From assembly GCF_026151205.1 (NCBI RefSeq), contig NC_087078.1, positions 17,687,118 to 17,751,117 of the forward strand: a stretch of DNA of 64,000 nt, written 5' to 3'. The DNA is from Bolinopsis microptera. Taxonomy: Eukaryota > Ctenophora > Tentaculata > Lobata > Bolinopsidae. Under the pieces are notes generated by a model. It was given only the letters and a program-made list of their open reading frames with translations. It searched no databases and was not told the DNA's origin. Numbering within the stretch: the stretch's first letter is position 1; each line of letters opens with the position of its first letter. The position numbers and the translations under genes were made by a program. This document shows, in pieces, positions 26,401 through 39,487 of this stretch.

Positions 26401-29116
26401 TCATCCTTGTTAAAAAAGTAACTCACACATTTATCAGCTAATCACAATATTCGTAGCAGGTAAAAATAACTAAAAAAGTTTAAAACTAACATTTAAACAC
26501 CGAGATGTTGTCAAGAAAAGGAATGTGTTTTTGAGCTTATAAGTCTAAAAACCTACGAGAATTGCCGAAAAATTTTAAACTAAGGAATTGTTAAATAAGC
26601 ATTAGAAAAAACCCAAAATATGAGTCGCAGAAAAGACAGATCGCCATAAATAAGAAAATATATCATAATACTATAATGGTGACATATTGGACGTACTTGA
26701 TGCTTTCCAATACAGAACCAACTTGAAAATATTTAACATCCTGAAAGATGCAGAATTAGGGGGCCAGGGGCATTACAAAATAATTACCATAACTATAAAA
26801 CAGTAAAAATGCAATTCCCGAACCCTAAATGATACTTGACGCAGGGGGGTTGAAACGATTAGCGCTGTGAGTGCAAAATGCCATTATTAGTCACTACAGA
26901 CACTGTTGAGACAGTGTGAGGGGTGAATACTTGGTAAAGTTCGGTACATTGAGCCATTCTCTGCTTTATCTTGTAGGAAGATAGAGTCTAGAAAGTTTAA
27001 TGATAAAATGCTGTCCCAGCCTCATCCATTATTAGTTAAGCTTTGAAATGATAATCGTTATAAAAGTCAGGGCCACGATCAGTGATTTAAACACGAAGAT
27101 TTTGAACAGCAAAAGGGCAAAAATTGGAATTAAACAAAGGAACAGCCGTCAGGCACACGGTATAAACTGTAAAGGTACACGGTGAATGTCAAAGGGTCGA
27201 ATAAAAGGTCGAATTGGGGCCTATTAGTGTCAACGACAAAGACTAACTTTATTACTTTATTAGTTCCGGAAATCATTTTGTAAAGAACACAGACTTGTAG
27301 TGCTAAACAGGATAAATAATAGCCACCCTTCTAAACAGGATAAATATTAAATACTAGCCACCCTTCTAAAAAGCAAATAAAACGTGTTTGATTTGTCAAG
27401 CTTTGTCTTGGGTAAGTTATGAAAGTAACTGTACATGAGCTCGCAAGTCGCAATAACAATAGAAAGTGTCAATAATATTTCAAGCTTTAAGAAAAACGAA
27501 TAAATAACTTAGGGCGGTCTGTGGTAAACAGCTATCTAGTGCTTTAAGAGTAGTAAGTAACAGATTGGATAAGAAAATGTAACAAATATTAAAAGTTTAA
27601 GAAACAACGCAGTAAATAACCGCTGGTTCGAAGTGCGTGTTTAATATCAACGTTTTATTAAACACAATTGTAAACTTTAGTTTAAACATCTCTGTGAGAA
27701 ATTCAAAGAAAGCTAGAAAACAATTCTGCGGATCATACTGAAATAACTCGAACAATATGACTTGTACATGTGATACGAAATAACATAGCAGCTTCGTATA
27801 CTCTTGTTTTTTCCTTCAGGGCAAGCAAAGTTGGCAGCAGCGTAACGAGACAGTACGTCTGGCAAAATGTCACTTTATCAACCAATCAGGGACAAGTATA
27901 GAAACCACGTGACACCTTGGGAACCATTCGGTTGCTACCAAGAATACCACATGACAACTCACATCCGATCTTTGCGGGCTTCTAACCAGCACAGTCGGAA
28001 CTTACTTCATCAGTCCAACTGACCAATAACAGCTCAAGCTGCACGGTGAGAACCAATGAGCGTTCGAGTAGGTGTCACGTGGGGGTGTGTCCGCCAATCA
28101 TAGAGTTGATTACAAAGTAGGAACTGTTGAATTACGTTAAAATTGTATCTGCATGCTGGTTGAAACCTCCCAAATCCTTATTATAATTTATTAAACTAAG
28201 TTTGATACTCCAGTATGAGCCAAGTACCATCCGACAAATACATTTTCTTTAGATTTAATCAAAGAGTACACAGTAGAAATTAAAGGGGACTGTCTCTCAA
28301 CTCCAGGACATTCTGCCCCGAATCTCGTGCTCCAGTTAGTTTTAGGGTCAAGATAAGGGTCCTGTGGCACGAGGTTCTGGGGTTAGAGAAGGTAAGCCAA
28401 AATAAAACTTTGACCGATAAATATGAAGGTCTAAAAATATACAATGAAGAGAACCTTGAATATTTGGGTGTACTAGAGGTATAGTTCCAGAAGTAGTGGT
28501 AATGAGATAAGAATTTGTAATGTCAACTGTCAAAATACGGTCAAAATTGTATTATTGTATTACCTGTTATCGGGGCATGTGAGCAAATTATTAGTTTCAG
28601 CCGTCTACGGAAATTAAGAGAAATAAAATGGGATGATAATATTCATAGCAGAGGTTGAGTACTAATACTATACAAGAGAAAGATTAGAGATAGTCGGGAT
28701 TATCAAATAATTGACAACAGCTCTGTCAATTATAGAACGAGTGTATTATCTTTAGATTGATAAGACTAGATGTCAGCATAGATTTCCTACAAGTTGCAGT
28801 GGCGCCTTCACACTTCCCGATTTTCAGATATTTTGTAATCCACTAGTGCACTAGTGGTTGATAAGGTTGAAAATAGTATTGACAAAAGGGAAACCATAGC
28901 TTGACAAACGTAAATATCTAAGTTTAAGACAGATATTCCAGAAGCTCAAATCAATGTATTTGATACAAACTTTAGACTGCGTTAAAAGCCATAGTCGGTA
29001 TAATATTTTGATACTGTCTGTGTGTGTGGGTGAGATTTAACAGTCTACTAAATCCAACCATCAACACCAGAATAATGTACCTGATGTGTCGGCAACTCTA
29101 AAATAGAGATAAAACA
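23411..29116. promoter_or_regulatory. Upstream non-coding region with CCAAT/E-box modules
   Basis: No gene that I can support in about 5.7 kb. It lies upstream of the minus-strand YxN gene, so part of it should be promoter and 5' UTR. It repeatedly pairs a CCAAT (or ATTGG) motif with the palindromic E-box CACGTG within about 20-30 bp: for example ATTGG at 23829 with CACGTG at 23847; the 25301-25440 array; CCAAT at 27881 with CACGTG at 27906; and CCAAT at 28053 and 28094 around CACGTG at 28076. These motifs suggest bHLH-Zip and NF-Y binding, but function is inferred. Confidence 0.45.
25301..25440 (+). repeat. 41-bp promoter-like tandem repeat
   Basis: Units begin ACCAACCAGA at 25301, ACCAATCAGA at 25342 and 25383, and ACCAATGAGA at 25424, an exact 41-bp period. 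Each full unit contains CCAAT (or CCAAC), a TATTTAAA box-like element and CACGTGACTCAATCC or its TCACGTGA variant. The tandem copies therefore repeat a complete CCAAT / TATA-like / E-box cassette. Confidence 0.9.
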
Positions 29117-31776
29117 TTAACCCATTAGGGACGACGAGTTTTAAAGTTTGCCGATTTTGATGCCGTTTAACACACTAGGTCACTTTACAGCAAAAATGAG
29201 ATATCCAAAAAAGCTAATCTGTATCTCGTTTACTTTAAAAGATACAGCTATGGTCGCATACGACCCACTCGTCCGGGTCGCAAACGACCCATCACGGTTT
29301 TTCGGCTTTAACTTCTGAAACAAAGACGTTAGGATAAAATAAAAACTATAGCATAAGTTAAAAAAATATGGTCAATATTGTGTGACTCCAACTTTTTAAA
29401 AATAAAGAATATGGGTCATTAACGACCCACTCGGCTCACTTGCTTATTACTACATATGTCCATGTAACTTCTTGAATTCAGCTAAAAACATGACATCATA
29501 AGTGCAAAATCGCCTCTCAGCAAGTGATAATCATCATAAACTACGAAAAAGCGGTAAAATGGGTCATTAGCGACCCACTAGGACCACAAAATTTATTAAT
29601 TAAATATAATGTTGTCAAACTTTTACAAATATTAGTATGTTATATGTTAAAACATGTTATATCTTGGTCATTACTCCCGTACGTTGATTTAACTTTTAAA
29701 ATCGATCAACTGGGTCAATAACGACCCACTTGGAAGTTAAACCACGTCATTAATTATTAGTATCATGCTATTTCACCATCAAGAAAGACACTCGTCGGTC
29801 TTAATTCCACGCAAACCACGGGTGGTTGACCACTAGCCCTCCTGAGATTTGGAGACTCACGGTGATCTGCAGATCACGTCACCCAATCACTGACGAATAT
29901 AATAATGGGCAGAATTGGATTGATAGGTAGGCGAGTTAATTAGCTGTTAGAACACGACCGTAATGTCGCGAGACAGCAAACAACATGCCTATCTTTTCCC
30001 GATTCCTAGAACGTCCAAGAAGAACTATACAACTGCTGGATTCAGATTTCAGATGGCTGCATCTACTCTCTTCGCAGCTTCCTTTCTTTACTTCTTAGGG
30101 GCCGTTCACATATACGTAATAACTTATTGGACAATTTTTACGCCCCCCCCCCCCCCCCACCACATAGCTATTATGTCAAAATTACACAAGCGTAATCATT
30201 TGGAAACCCCCCTTCCCTCTCGGCCGATTACGTAATACTTCTTTTCGTTTTTTTAAAGCTGCTTCGTTGTTGCGGGGTTGGTTACCCACAACGAGGTCTG
30301 AGAGATTGCAGGTTGCATCACCGCCAGCCAGATTGGGGGGGGGGGGGGGGGGGGCTTTTCCCTGTCCTTCACAGGGTAGATGTAACAATCTGAATGCATC
30401 AGTTGTTTAGTTATTCTCGTACTTTCTAGGAACCTCAAACAGTTTGGCATGTTGGATTAGATTATGCAATTTGACCACTCGTCTTTCAGTATTTACCCAA
30501 GGTTACAGCATATCTCGTATACTTCGTTCAGGGGATGTTTCTTGAGTGACATGATCTGATCACCGTGGGACCCTGGGTCTTAAGCGGTGGGCTGTAGCAG
30601 GTCGTTTACCAAGATTCGAAATTGACGAAAAAGGTAACAGAATCTAATAAGAAACAACAACAGTATGGCTAACCTAGCAAGTTAGGAACGAGGGCCGATT
30701 TCCGTGGCACGGCCACGGTCCTTTCGGTACAGATTTCCACGCACCATAGTCAGGATGCAACTCCAGGCATATGCAGTAGTGTTATTCTCGCAGCTCTTTG
30801 ATGAGTGATGACGGCCCTTCAGTTGGCCCTGGATATCAGAAGGGCTAGTTGTCAGCCACCGTGGTTTGCGTGGAAGACCGACGTGTGTCTTTCTTGATGG
30901 TGGAACAGCATGATACTGATAATTGATGACGTGGTTCAACTTCCGAGTGGGTCGTTATTGACCCAGTTGATCGATTTTAAAAGTTAAATCAACGTACAAG
31001 AGTAATGACCAAGATATAACATGTTTTTATACTAATATTTGTAAAAGTTTGACAACATTATATTTAATTAATAAATTTTGTGGTCCTAGTGGGTCGCTAA
31101 TGACCCATTTTACCGATTTTTCGTAGTTTATGATGATTATCACTTGCTGAGAGGCGATTTTGCACTTATGATGTCATGTTTTAGGCTGAATTCAAGAAGT
31201 AACATGGACATATGTAGTAATAAGCAAGTGAGCCGAGTGGGTCGTTAATGACCCAAATTCTTTATTTTTATAAAGTTAGAGTCACACAGTATTGACCATA
31301 TTTTTTTAACTTATGCTACAGTTTTTATTTTATTCTAACGTCTTTGTTTCAGAAGTTAAAGCCGAAAAACCGTGATGGGTCGTTTGCGACCCGGACGAGT
31401 GGGTCGTATGCGACCGCAGTTAGTAAACAGTGTCTAGCTCTGTTTGTGAACATCTGATTATCACGGGCTTTTCATATGTCTCAAGGGAATCGTTGCCCGC
31501 AACTATTTTGTCCTCAACAAAATAAGCCTACATAAAGTTTTAATGTCCCAATCAAGGCAAGAAGTTAAGTGAAATATTTTCCAATTATGGCGACTAATTA
31601 GCCTAAGTATTTAGTTGTTAGTGATTAATTGGGTCTCGACTGGAAAGTCAATAATGTAGCCCAATAAATTTTGAGCATATGTGCGAAAGATTCGTGGCAT
31701 TTAGTATTTTGGTTTGTCCTCTATAGCCTCTAGAAAAGGTGGGTCGTAAACGACCCTATCGTCCCTAATGGGTTAA
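29117..31776. mobile_element. Non-autonomous piggyBac-like element
   Basis: TTAA at 29117-29120 and 31773-31776 flank a 2652-bp element with 14-bp inverted termini CCCATTAGGGACGA. TTAA targets and CCC termini are typical of piggyBac. Behind the termini lie long inverted arms (about 29250-29740 against 30940-31420), with the right end carrying about 330 bp of extra subterminal sequence. Both arms repeat an interrupted palindrome of the form GGGTC-N6-GACCC at roughly 29251, 29275, 29412, 29561, 29712, 30945, 31090, 31238, 31377, 31400 and 31740. The unique centre (29745-30935) holds poly-C and poly-G runs and no transposase. The superfamily call rests on termini and target site only. Confidence 0.75.
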
Positions 31777-34700
31777 ACACAGCACACATAATATGGAGGT
31801 ACCACCGCTTCTCAGCCGCATTCTCAGCACACGACCTTGGTTCCTGGCTATACTTGACGCAGAGGCAGCCGGTTAGGGTTTTAGGCTTTCTCTAGGCAGC
31901 CTCATATCTTCAATGTCGATTTGTTGAGGCTAAATATCAAGCAATATTCACAAAAACTATCCTAGGCTTCAATATAAATACTGGCAGTTGGTGTTCAACA
32001 AAATTATAAATAAACAAAAACTAATAACACAAATAGTTTGAGAATGTCGCGACTGATAGCACAGTTCGACCACGCCCATACTCCTCCAGCCAGCTCCACA
32101 GTCTACACTACCATTAATTGTAACAGATAGTCTTGTGCCAGATTCCCACTCTCACCTTCCCATCCTGGTAGCATATCACGTGACATACCACGTGGTTGGT
32201 ATACCTAATACCCTATACTCCATTTCAACAGCTGTTCTTAAGAGAACCTCAGACAGGGAGCAGGGCGTGAAGTTACTGTCAATTTGGGGTTCCAGCTCGT
32301 GGCTTGGAACAACAAATTGTAGTTGGTAATTACAATTAATCTTGGTCGAAATGGTTTGGAAGGAACAAAATTGTTGGGAAATAGGTAATTCAAAACTGAT
32401 AGATATAACGAAGATTCAAAAATACTGAGATGAGAATTGCAAAACGTATAATACAGAGAATTTAAGCTGGTTTTTGAGAGTGTGTAGGTCTAACATGCAA
32501 AGCGAACAGACGCGTATAATATCAGTCCTTAAAACAAAGCATACGTCTCGTCTAAACCAAATTGGGTGGACAATTACAAAACTTAAAACCTTGGTATGCT
32601 GCTGTTTTACAGTACTTTGGGGACACATAGTATGTTTCAGTGAGTCAACCAATTAGGAGGCTAGGTTTTAGTCACATGATCCCATTTGTCCAATCACAGG
32701 GTAGAGCCTCTAAAATGGTGTTTAGCACAGGGCTGAATCGGCAAGCAGCTAAACGTTCGGTGAGTAGGAAAATGAGTTAAGAATCGGAACAATATCTCGG
32801 TTAAGAGTGGATATTGTTGGCAGCCTCAACTTACACCGGGAAGTGGTTAAGTAGGACTTTTTATGTGAGATTTCCGTCCGAACTATAAAATAACCTGACT
32901 ACATCGCGGACGGGATAACCCTCAACTCGAGCAGCTGCTAGCACTACTATCTACAGAGCATATAAATAGTGCCATTACAACGAACCTGTTCTTAGCTCAA
33001 ATCGCAAATCATAAAATTTAATTTGACTTAGTTTCAAAACCTCTGTCACGAGTGGCCAAGTAAACACGCCACCCCGATCAGCAGAGCACACGTAACACTT
33101 ATAAATACAACAAATCACGTGACAACCACATGCCAACCACATGACAACCACGTGGCAACCACGTGGCAACCACGTGACTGCCATGTGGCGAGCTAAACCA
33201 TCTTACGACGGAGTTTTATAACTCGTAAAATTGTAGCTTAATCATTACAGGGATCTGCCTCTAAGTGTGCTACTGTGCGGTTGTTGGTACGACTATATTT
33301 ACAGAACCGTTCATTTTAGTATAGCATCGAAGTCGTGCGCCAGAACGAAAGTTGAACGTCAAAAGTTAAATAAAATAAATTGGTTGCCCTTTCAAAAGCT
33401 CAGCTAAGCTCATACCATTCAAGTTGTGCCTTCTGTGGAACGGGCAGATAGCTAAATAGTATGATTTGATCGTGTGACTTTGTCGATTTAGATTATTCTA
33501 AGAGATCCAATATTCCGGCTTCATCCATTGAGCGGGCTGAGATAGTCCATGTGTTGCTTTTCTGGAGAAAGCAATTATTCCACAGAACACCACTCTAAGT
33601 TTAGAGTTGAGACCCTTTGAACGAAACCGATCTCATCAACGAATTAAGAAAAGCGCCAAGCATTCTCTAAAATGATATGAGAAACATACCGGATCACAGA
33701 AGCATGATTTCTGGTCTAAACCGTCATAAAGAACCAAACATCTGACTATCAAATTGGTGGTTTATACCCGTCACTCTATCTGATTGATGTCGTTACATCA
33801 GCTTCTGATTGAGATTAATGGACCCGCCCTTAGCAGACTATTAATCTTGGTATTAGTAATGATCATATTAGTTGGGTATTGATTGGATATATAGCCTTGG
33901 TTAACTGGGTGTGTCAAGTTACAGAGTGACCAGTAAAACCTGAAACATGAGCGTTTCGATCAACCACGAATCACAGATACGAAAAATTCGTTCTAATGGA
34001 GCGATGGCAGTTAATTCCAAACACAGACTAAACGAATTTTACATCCGGGAACGAAGAAGATGCCCTACATGAAGGATAGAACATGTACCTGTCTGTACTC
34101 TGTAGATCACGGCACTTGTACTCTGACTTACATTTAAAATTATTCCATCCCATTGGAAACCTAAAATCTGGGGGCAATATCCAAGGTCTGATTGGTTAGT
34201 TTTACAGCCGATCTGTGTCCTGATTGGTTGGTGTGGTGTTATTGAAATATGAACATGTGATTGGTCGTTGCTCACTGCCATCCAGATTCGATCACTGTTT
34301 ACGAAAGCTACCTGGCGAGGCACTCCAATGCTATTTGGTGTGGTGCGAGGGAAATTATTGCTTTATTGTAACCCTGGAGCAAACCAGGATAGGGATATTT
34401 ATCCGGTTTTGAAAACTGAACAAATTGAACAAATGACAACAATCCGTATCAAATAATAATACATGTATGTTTTTATGGAGTTTTAACTGAACGGAGTCAC
34501 TATAAATTCTAGTATTCACTATTAAAGTACGACAAACTACGAACAAAATGTATTCAGCCTATTGAAGGAGAGTCGTGAGGAGTAACTGAGAGTCAACACA
34601 AAAGAAAGGATATTTCAAACTCGGCACACGCCGGCAGAACCGAACAAACAAAGAAAACCACCACAAAAATAGAGCTTTCAAACAATAACAACAAATACAT

Positions 34701-35883
34701 CACGATATCCACATCCTTGCATCATACATGAAACTCTCTTAGGTCACTAGGACATCAATGATCAAACAAACAAAATCACACAGACAGCCAGCCATGAGCC
34801 AATCAAATCCCAGTGTTTCACCCACGTGATAATCCCCGCCAATCAGCAGCATGCATTGCAAGGATCACAAAATCAATCGCCTCAATTAAAGAAGTATAGA
34901 GGACAGTGTGGTGGCATGCAGCGGACTGCAGCGTCAACAGTGAACACCTTGTACAGTGCACGTGTCACTTTAGCTATAACACTTGGTTCTGACTTCTGAT
35001 GTGAACTCCTAATTGTTAGCATCACGTGATCAGTTATTTACTGTCACGTGATCAAATGTTTACTGTCGTGTCAGCGTGTTAAAGGGTAATTGGTGAGGAA
35101 ACTGATTACTATTCTTCTCATGAAAGGTGCTCTTGTATGGTATGTAGTAATTACTTGCAGTTATTAGACATTGGTTTCATAAATTCTATCGACTTCAGAT
35201 TCAAGTGCAATGTATATCAGTGGAAGCCCCTCAACAATACAGAGACAATTACGAAAGCATTGCACATGAGTGATTCAAAACTGCAGGGTCTCCAGCCACC
35301 TGAACTAAAGCCACTCAATTGTAATGGAGAAAATAAGTGAAAATGGTTCACAGATCTATACGTGCAGGACACAGCAATTGATAAAGTATCTTCGCTAAAG
35401 TTTCAAACAACGAGCTAGACGAAAAGGGAAACCGACAATCGACAAATTTAACTTTAAAATCATGAAGCGTATTCAGAACAAATACATGTGACATAGTTCA
35501 GTTGATACAGTGGAGCGAATTTCATGGTCAATGATGCAGATAATATGATTCGCTGTTTGATACCGAGGATATACATCATAATCAGTCGTCATTGAGTAAA
35601 CAAGCCTAACTAAAATTACCTCTAGGAGATAGGAAGGGTTTAAAATAATGTAACTATAATTGTAAACTGTCATAAATAAATGGATACGATTTGTGGTTGG
35701 ATGGGTGTACACCCGACATTTTCATTTGTTAATCAAATCAAAACAATGAATATTACTATATTGCATAGTTTTCTTTTGTTGGATTGCTGGTTAATACTGA
35801 GTAATCATCGATCAGTTCACGAAAGACGAAAGTTTATCAAATCGAGCTGATAAATCTACACCAATGACAAAAATCCAATCTTT
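31777..35883. other. Non-coding region with CACGTG motifs
   Basis: I see no supportable gene. E-box palindromes recur: TATCACGTGAC and CCACGTGG near 32176-32194, the 11-bp array at 33124-33178, CCAAT at 34799 with CACGTG at 34823 and CCAAT at 34839, and TCACGTGATC twice near 35023-35050. Open frames here are short, overlap on both strands and lack splice or domain support. Confidence 0.5.
33124..33178 (+). repeat. 11-bp E-box tandem array
   Basis: Five perfect-length copies of AACCACRTGRC (fourth-position variants CACATG and CACGTG), immediately preceded by TCACGTGAC and followed by a CCATGTGGC. It is a compact run of bHLH-type binding sites in consistent phase of about one helical turn, which would place all sites on one DNA face. 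Confidence 0.9.
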
Positions 35884-36337
35884 AACAAGTTCGGCCTGCA
35901 ATTTAGAGAACAATTAGTCCACGGGTCAGGCTTCTCAGCATGAATTATTAGCAGCAATTTTAAAATCACGCCAAGTACAATGCCGGGTCATTACCTGAGC
36001 ATTCCGTAGCTTGACGTACCAAAAACTATTGAAGAGTAAGTAATGAGTTTGTCACCTTGCAAACTTATCAGCATGAGAACAACCACCGCAAATGCTCTTT
36101 GATGCTTTATCATTAGACACCCCGAGTCAGTCGTTGCCCTGACACTGCCATAAACAGACCCTTGTTCAATTAATCAGTACTCTGAATTACTTTGATTAAT
36201 TTAATTTATTTATTACTTTGATTTCACAACGCCATTTTCGGCAGCGCTTTAAGATTGCAAAAATTGCTGCTGTATGCCCTCTTCAAGCTGCTGTAACCAT
36301 ATGGAACCCTATATACCGAAAGTGACTGACCATTTGA

Positions 36338-36766
36338 ATGTTCTTGGCGGCATGCGATGTGATGTACGTTAGTATATCAGTAAATAAATATAATAAAATC
36401 AACATACGTGAGACTGCTCAGGAGACTAATAGCTCTATAAGAAGAGCTTTGTTTTGGCATGATTGGTTGTTTTGCATTTTTGAGCCAAATGTGGGAATTG
36501 GGCATGGCACCAGCTCCGACTTTGCAACCCATTCAAAGTTATTGATCGACTATGTAAATCATGTTTCAGAAATTATTAGGCTGAATTCTCGTATAGCGTA
36601 TGGTCTTGACATTATTTATGGAATTTTGATTCATGCCCCTCCAGTCTCCACAAGAAAATCTCTGATAATTGAACTGCTCATTTCTTCCTTTTCGGATTGT
36701 CTGTTATGCTCTGTTAAATCAAATTTTGTGTTTCGGAAATTCTGCCCAAGACACACCAAGTATTGA
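36338..36766 (+). other. Open frame of 142 codons, unrecognised
   Basis: An uninterrupted frame containing a hydrophobic/aromatic segment (FWHDWLFCIF) followed by a plausible helical region (HSKLLIDYVNHVSEIIRLN). It begins after a possible acceptor (GCTCAG). Copy A lacks about 150 bp of it because of the rearrangement near 1345-2100. It could be an exon fragment captured in the block, or chance. I assign no function. Confidence 0.2.
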
Positions 36767-37400
36767 ATACGTTTTTAAGAGAGTACAATGCTTAAGCATC
36801 CATCAACAGGTTACCAAGTTGGTGAATTGTACAATGTACAATGTACATTCACAACTTTAACTGTACTGGCACGTGTGCATGTATTCAAATTGATCACGTG
36901 ACAACGAAAACATAATCACGTGACCTTGTGAGAAATTCAGAAGTAAGGCTGCAGATAAGCTTATGCCTTACCATATTCAATTACATTTATTCAATTACAT
37001 TCATTCAATCTTATTGAGGCACAGTTTATATCTCCCGCGAAAGCACACTCCCCAAATTGTGTGCATTGTAGTAACTTCTTTCAAACTTCATGAATCGAGA
37101 TAAAATCTTTTTTTAATCTTTTTTTTGAGGTGCCTCGAAAATGATCTTAACGGATTCCCCGTTCAATTTTGGTCGATCCACGTTATCTTAGTGCAAAATA
37201 AAGAAAGTTATAAGACTATTTCATACGTATCAAATTGGATGTGCTTTTGCGTGAGATATAGCACACGCCTTTTATTAGTTGCTTGAGGAGGGTTTACCCT
37301 GATTTTTTGTGAAACTTGATTTCGAGATAGCAGTTTTTTGCCAAATCACCTCAATATGCTCAAAGCCATGCTTTGGGATGCTCGCTCCTCCAGGGTTCAA

Positions 37401-37637
37401 TCAGGTTTTCAGATAAAATGTTTTGAAAACATTATTTTTTAACTCCTTTGAGTTTCTCAGAATATCTGCTATAGCGGTTGAACTGTCCAAAATGACCTTG
37501 ACAGGCCTGACAAGGTCACTACCATGATGTTTCCATTCTTTCTGCCTTGACTTGAAGAAGGGTTTCTCTTCAATCGATATGAGCACTCTCTTCATCGTGA
37601 ATTGAAGATCTTTACCAGCTGCTGCCCTCACAGGCAC
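37401..37637 (-). pseudogene. LINE ORF1-like fragment
   Basis: A 78-codon frame whose C-terminal half reads RPVKVILDSSTAIADILRNS followed by KELKN. The pattern RPVKV-x(6-10)-ADILRNSKxLK is typical of the C-terminal part of ORF1/gag-like proteins of LINE elements. The upstream part is basic (KRVLISIEEKPFF, RQKEWKHHG). No reverse transcriptase lies in a consistent position, so I read it as an old fragment. The same fragment in copy A (about 2890-3105) is broken by indels. Confidence 0.45.
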
Positions 37638-39240
37638 AAAAAAGCACTATTAGCAATTGTGTCCTTTACCCTCCTACACAATTTGAACATTTTCGTGGCT
37701 AAACCAGTGTTGCAAAGTAAAAATTGTGTCTTCATTTGTAATTTTTTTTGTGTAAATTAATTTATCACTTGTACACTTATTACAAAGTGTTTTATTATAA
37801 TAAAACCACTTCTGTGAAATGGTTATTTTGACTATAAATATTTGAACTAAATATGAATTGATTGTGGGTACAAAATAAAATGTTGTCTTTTTAAATTTTG
37901 TTATACTGCTTCTTCCAATCCAAATATCAATTATCATAAGGGTTTTTGACTTAGTTAATTTTCTGTCTGAGTCATCCTTGATACGTACCTCTGAAGGCAG
38001 AGCTCCCGTTTCCGAGCTCGTATTGCAAAGGGGAGGCCTGCCTTTTGAGATCGCATTACAAGGGGGAACCCTCGAGTCCAAAATCGTATATCGAAGGGTA
38101 GGTGCGGACTTCGAAAACCGAAAAAATATTTGACAATTTTTCCCCCAAAATTGTTAGATACCTAAATAAAAAAGTTGGCCCTTTTTGGCCCCTTGCCCGC
38201 TCCCTCTTTTTCACTATTGTCACCATAAAGTGAGAATGCTTTCAGCTAGGAACTTCAAATTTTCTAGACACATTTGGTTTGATAATTGAAGTGCCTTCCC
38301 AAAATCCCGATGATCTCGGCACTTAATCAGTGATTTCGTCACCCAATCAGTGATCTCATAGGGAGCTATTCAGTAGCGGGCAATAATGAGCCCCATTAGG
38401 CGGTACCGAGCATGTTGGGGGATGACGATCTGGTCACTTTGAGTGAATACTGATAGCGACGTTCCTTAAAACCGAAGAAATTCGCTTTATAGCGCTTCGG
38501 TTGCTGTCCTATGTTATATTGAAATAGTTCTTATTATTTCAATTATCTAATCTGTTTATATTTTAGCAATGTATATGAGATCTACCCAGTGGTAAGTATT
38601 TCAGTTTAAGTATGTATTTGTTGACTCACACCTTTTCGTTCGTTGATTTCACCCTGCTAATTGTTATGGATTCATTTATATGATTTATATGACTTGTATG
38701 TTTGATATATTTTCCTTTCAGATTGTTTATCATCATCAAGTCGTTTTATTCCAATAACATCCTATAAGCAGTTTCCAACCAATCAGGGCATTGATTGAGT
38801 GAAGATATCGCTGATTAAGTGCTGGATCACGTATCTGCAAGATCTCAAAAGGGTCATAACTCGGTTAAATTGTGAACAACCAACTTGAAATTTTGGGAAA
38901 GCACTTTAATTATCAAACCAGATGTGTCTAGAAACTTTGAAGTTCCTAACTGAAAGCGTTCTCACCTTATGGTGACAACAGTGAAAAAAAGGGAGTGGCG
39001 TACCAAACCCACTTTTTAAAAATTTTTTAAGAGAGGCTGGACCAAGATGGCCCATGAAAGGATAGCATTGAGATGCTCTGCCTACCTCTGGGGTGTGGCA
39101 ATCCTGTGAAAGGTTGCTGGTGAAATCAGAGTGAATGGTGGAGGTTGGACTAAAGAGTGACATGGTTCAAAGTAATACGTTTAAATGCCAGCTAAGTTTG
39201 GAAGTGTAAACAGAGACGAGACAGCAGATGAGTTAGTACT

Positions 39241-39487
39241 CTAAGTCACCCCAGTCTGATCCAGCTCTTCCGGCATGTTTAAGCGTTTGGTGCAGTTTGC
39301 GAAATTGACAATTGTGGTGATGTGTCGGTTGTCGAATATGTCATTGACAGAGAGGTAGTAGTCCTGGAAATATTGACCTCTAATTTGGGCAATAGCCGAA
39401 ACCCACTGTAAATAATTAAATTTGACGAAACTTTCGGGAAATCTAAGTTTGACCCATATCTATAATCTCTGAAATTTCTGTGCAATT
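39241..39487 (-). pseudogene. Possible calponin-homology-like terminal exon, broken
   Basis: Following a likely acceptor (TTCTTAG at 39488-39494) the minus strand reads, after one in-frame stop, WVKLRFPESFVKFNYLQW and later VNDIFDNRHITTIVNF, ending in TAG at 39241. The pattern F-x2-VNDIFDNRHITTIVNFANCTKRL resembles the last helices of a calponin-homology domain (the stretch usually reading VDL(Y/F)EGKN followed by a helix). In copy A (4730-4981) the start of the exon is open but a one-base loss breaks it later, so the two copies are disrupted at different places. No upstream exons were found. The family call is tentative. Confidence 0.3.

Noticed and set aside
29963-30450. Frames with poly-proline tracts inside the piggyBac-like element
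   Set aside because: They result from poly-C and poly-G runs and show no transposase motif.
32474-32656. Overlapping short frames on both strands between 32.4 and 34.6 kb
   Set aside because: All are under 100 codons, overlap each other in opposite strands, lack consistent splice sites and show no recognisable domains.
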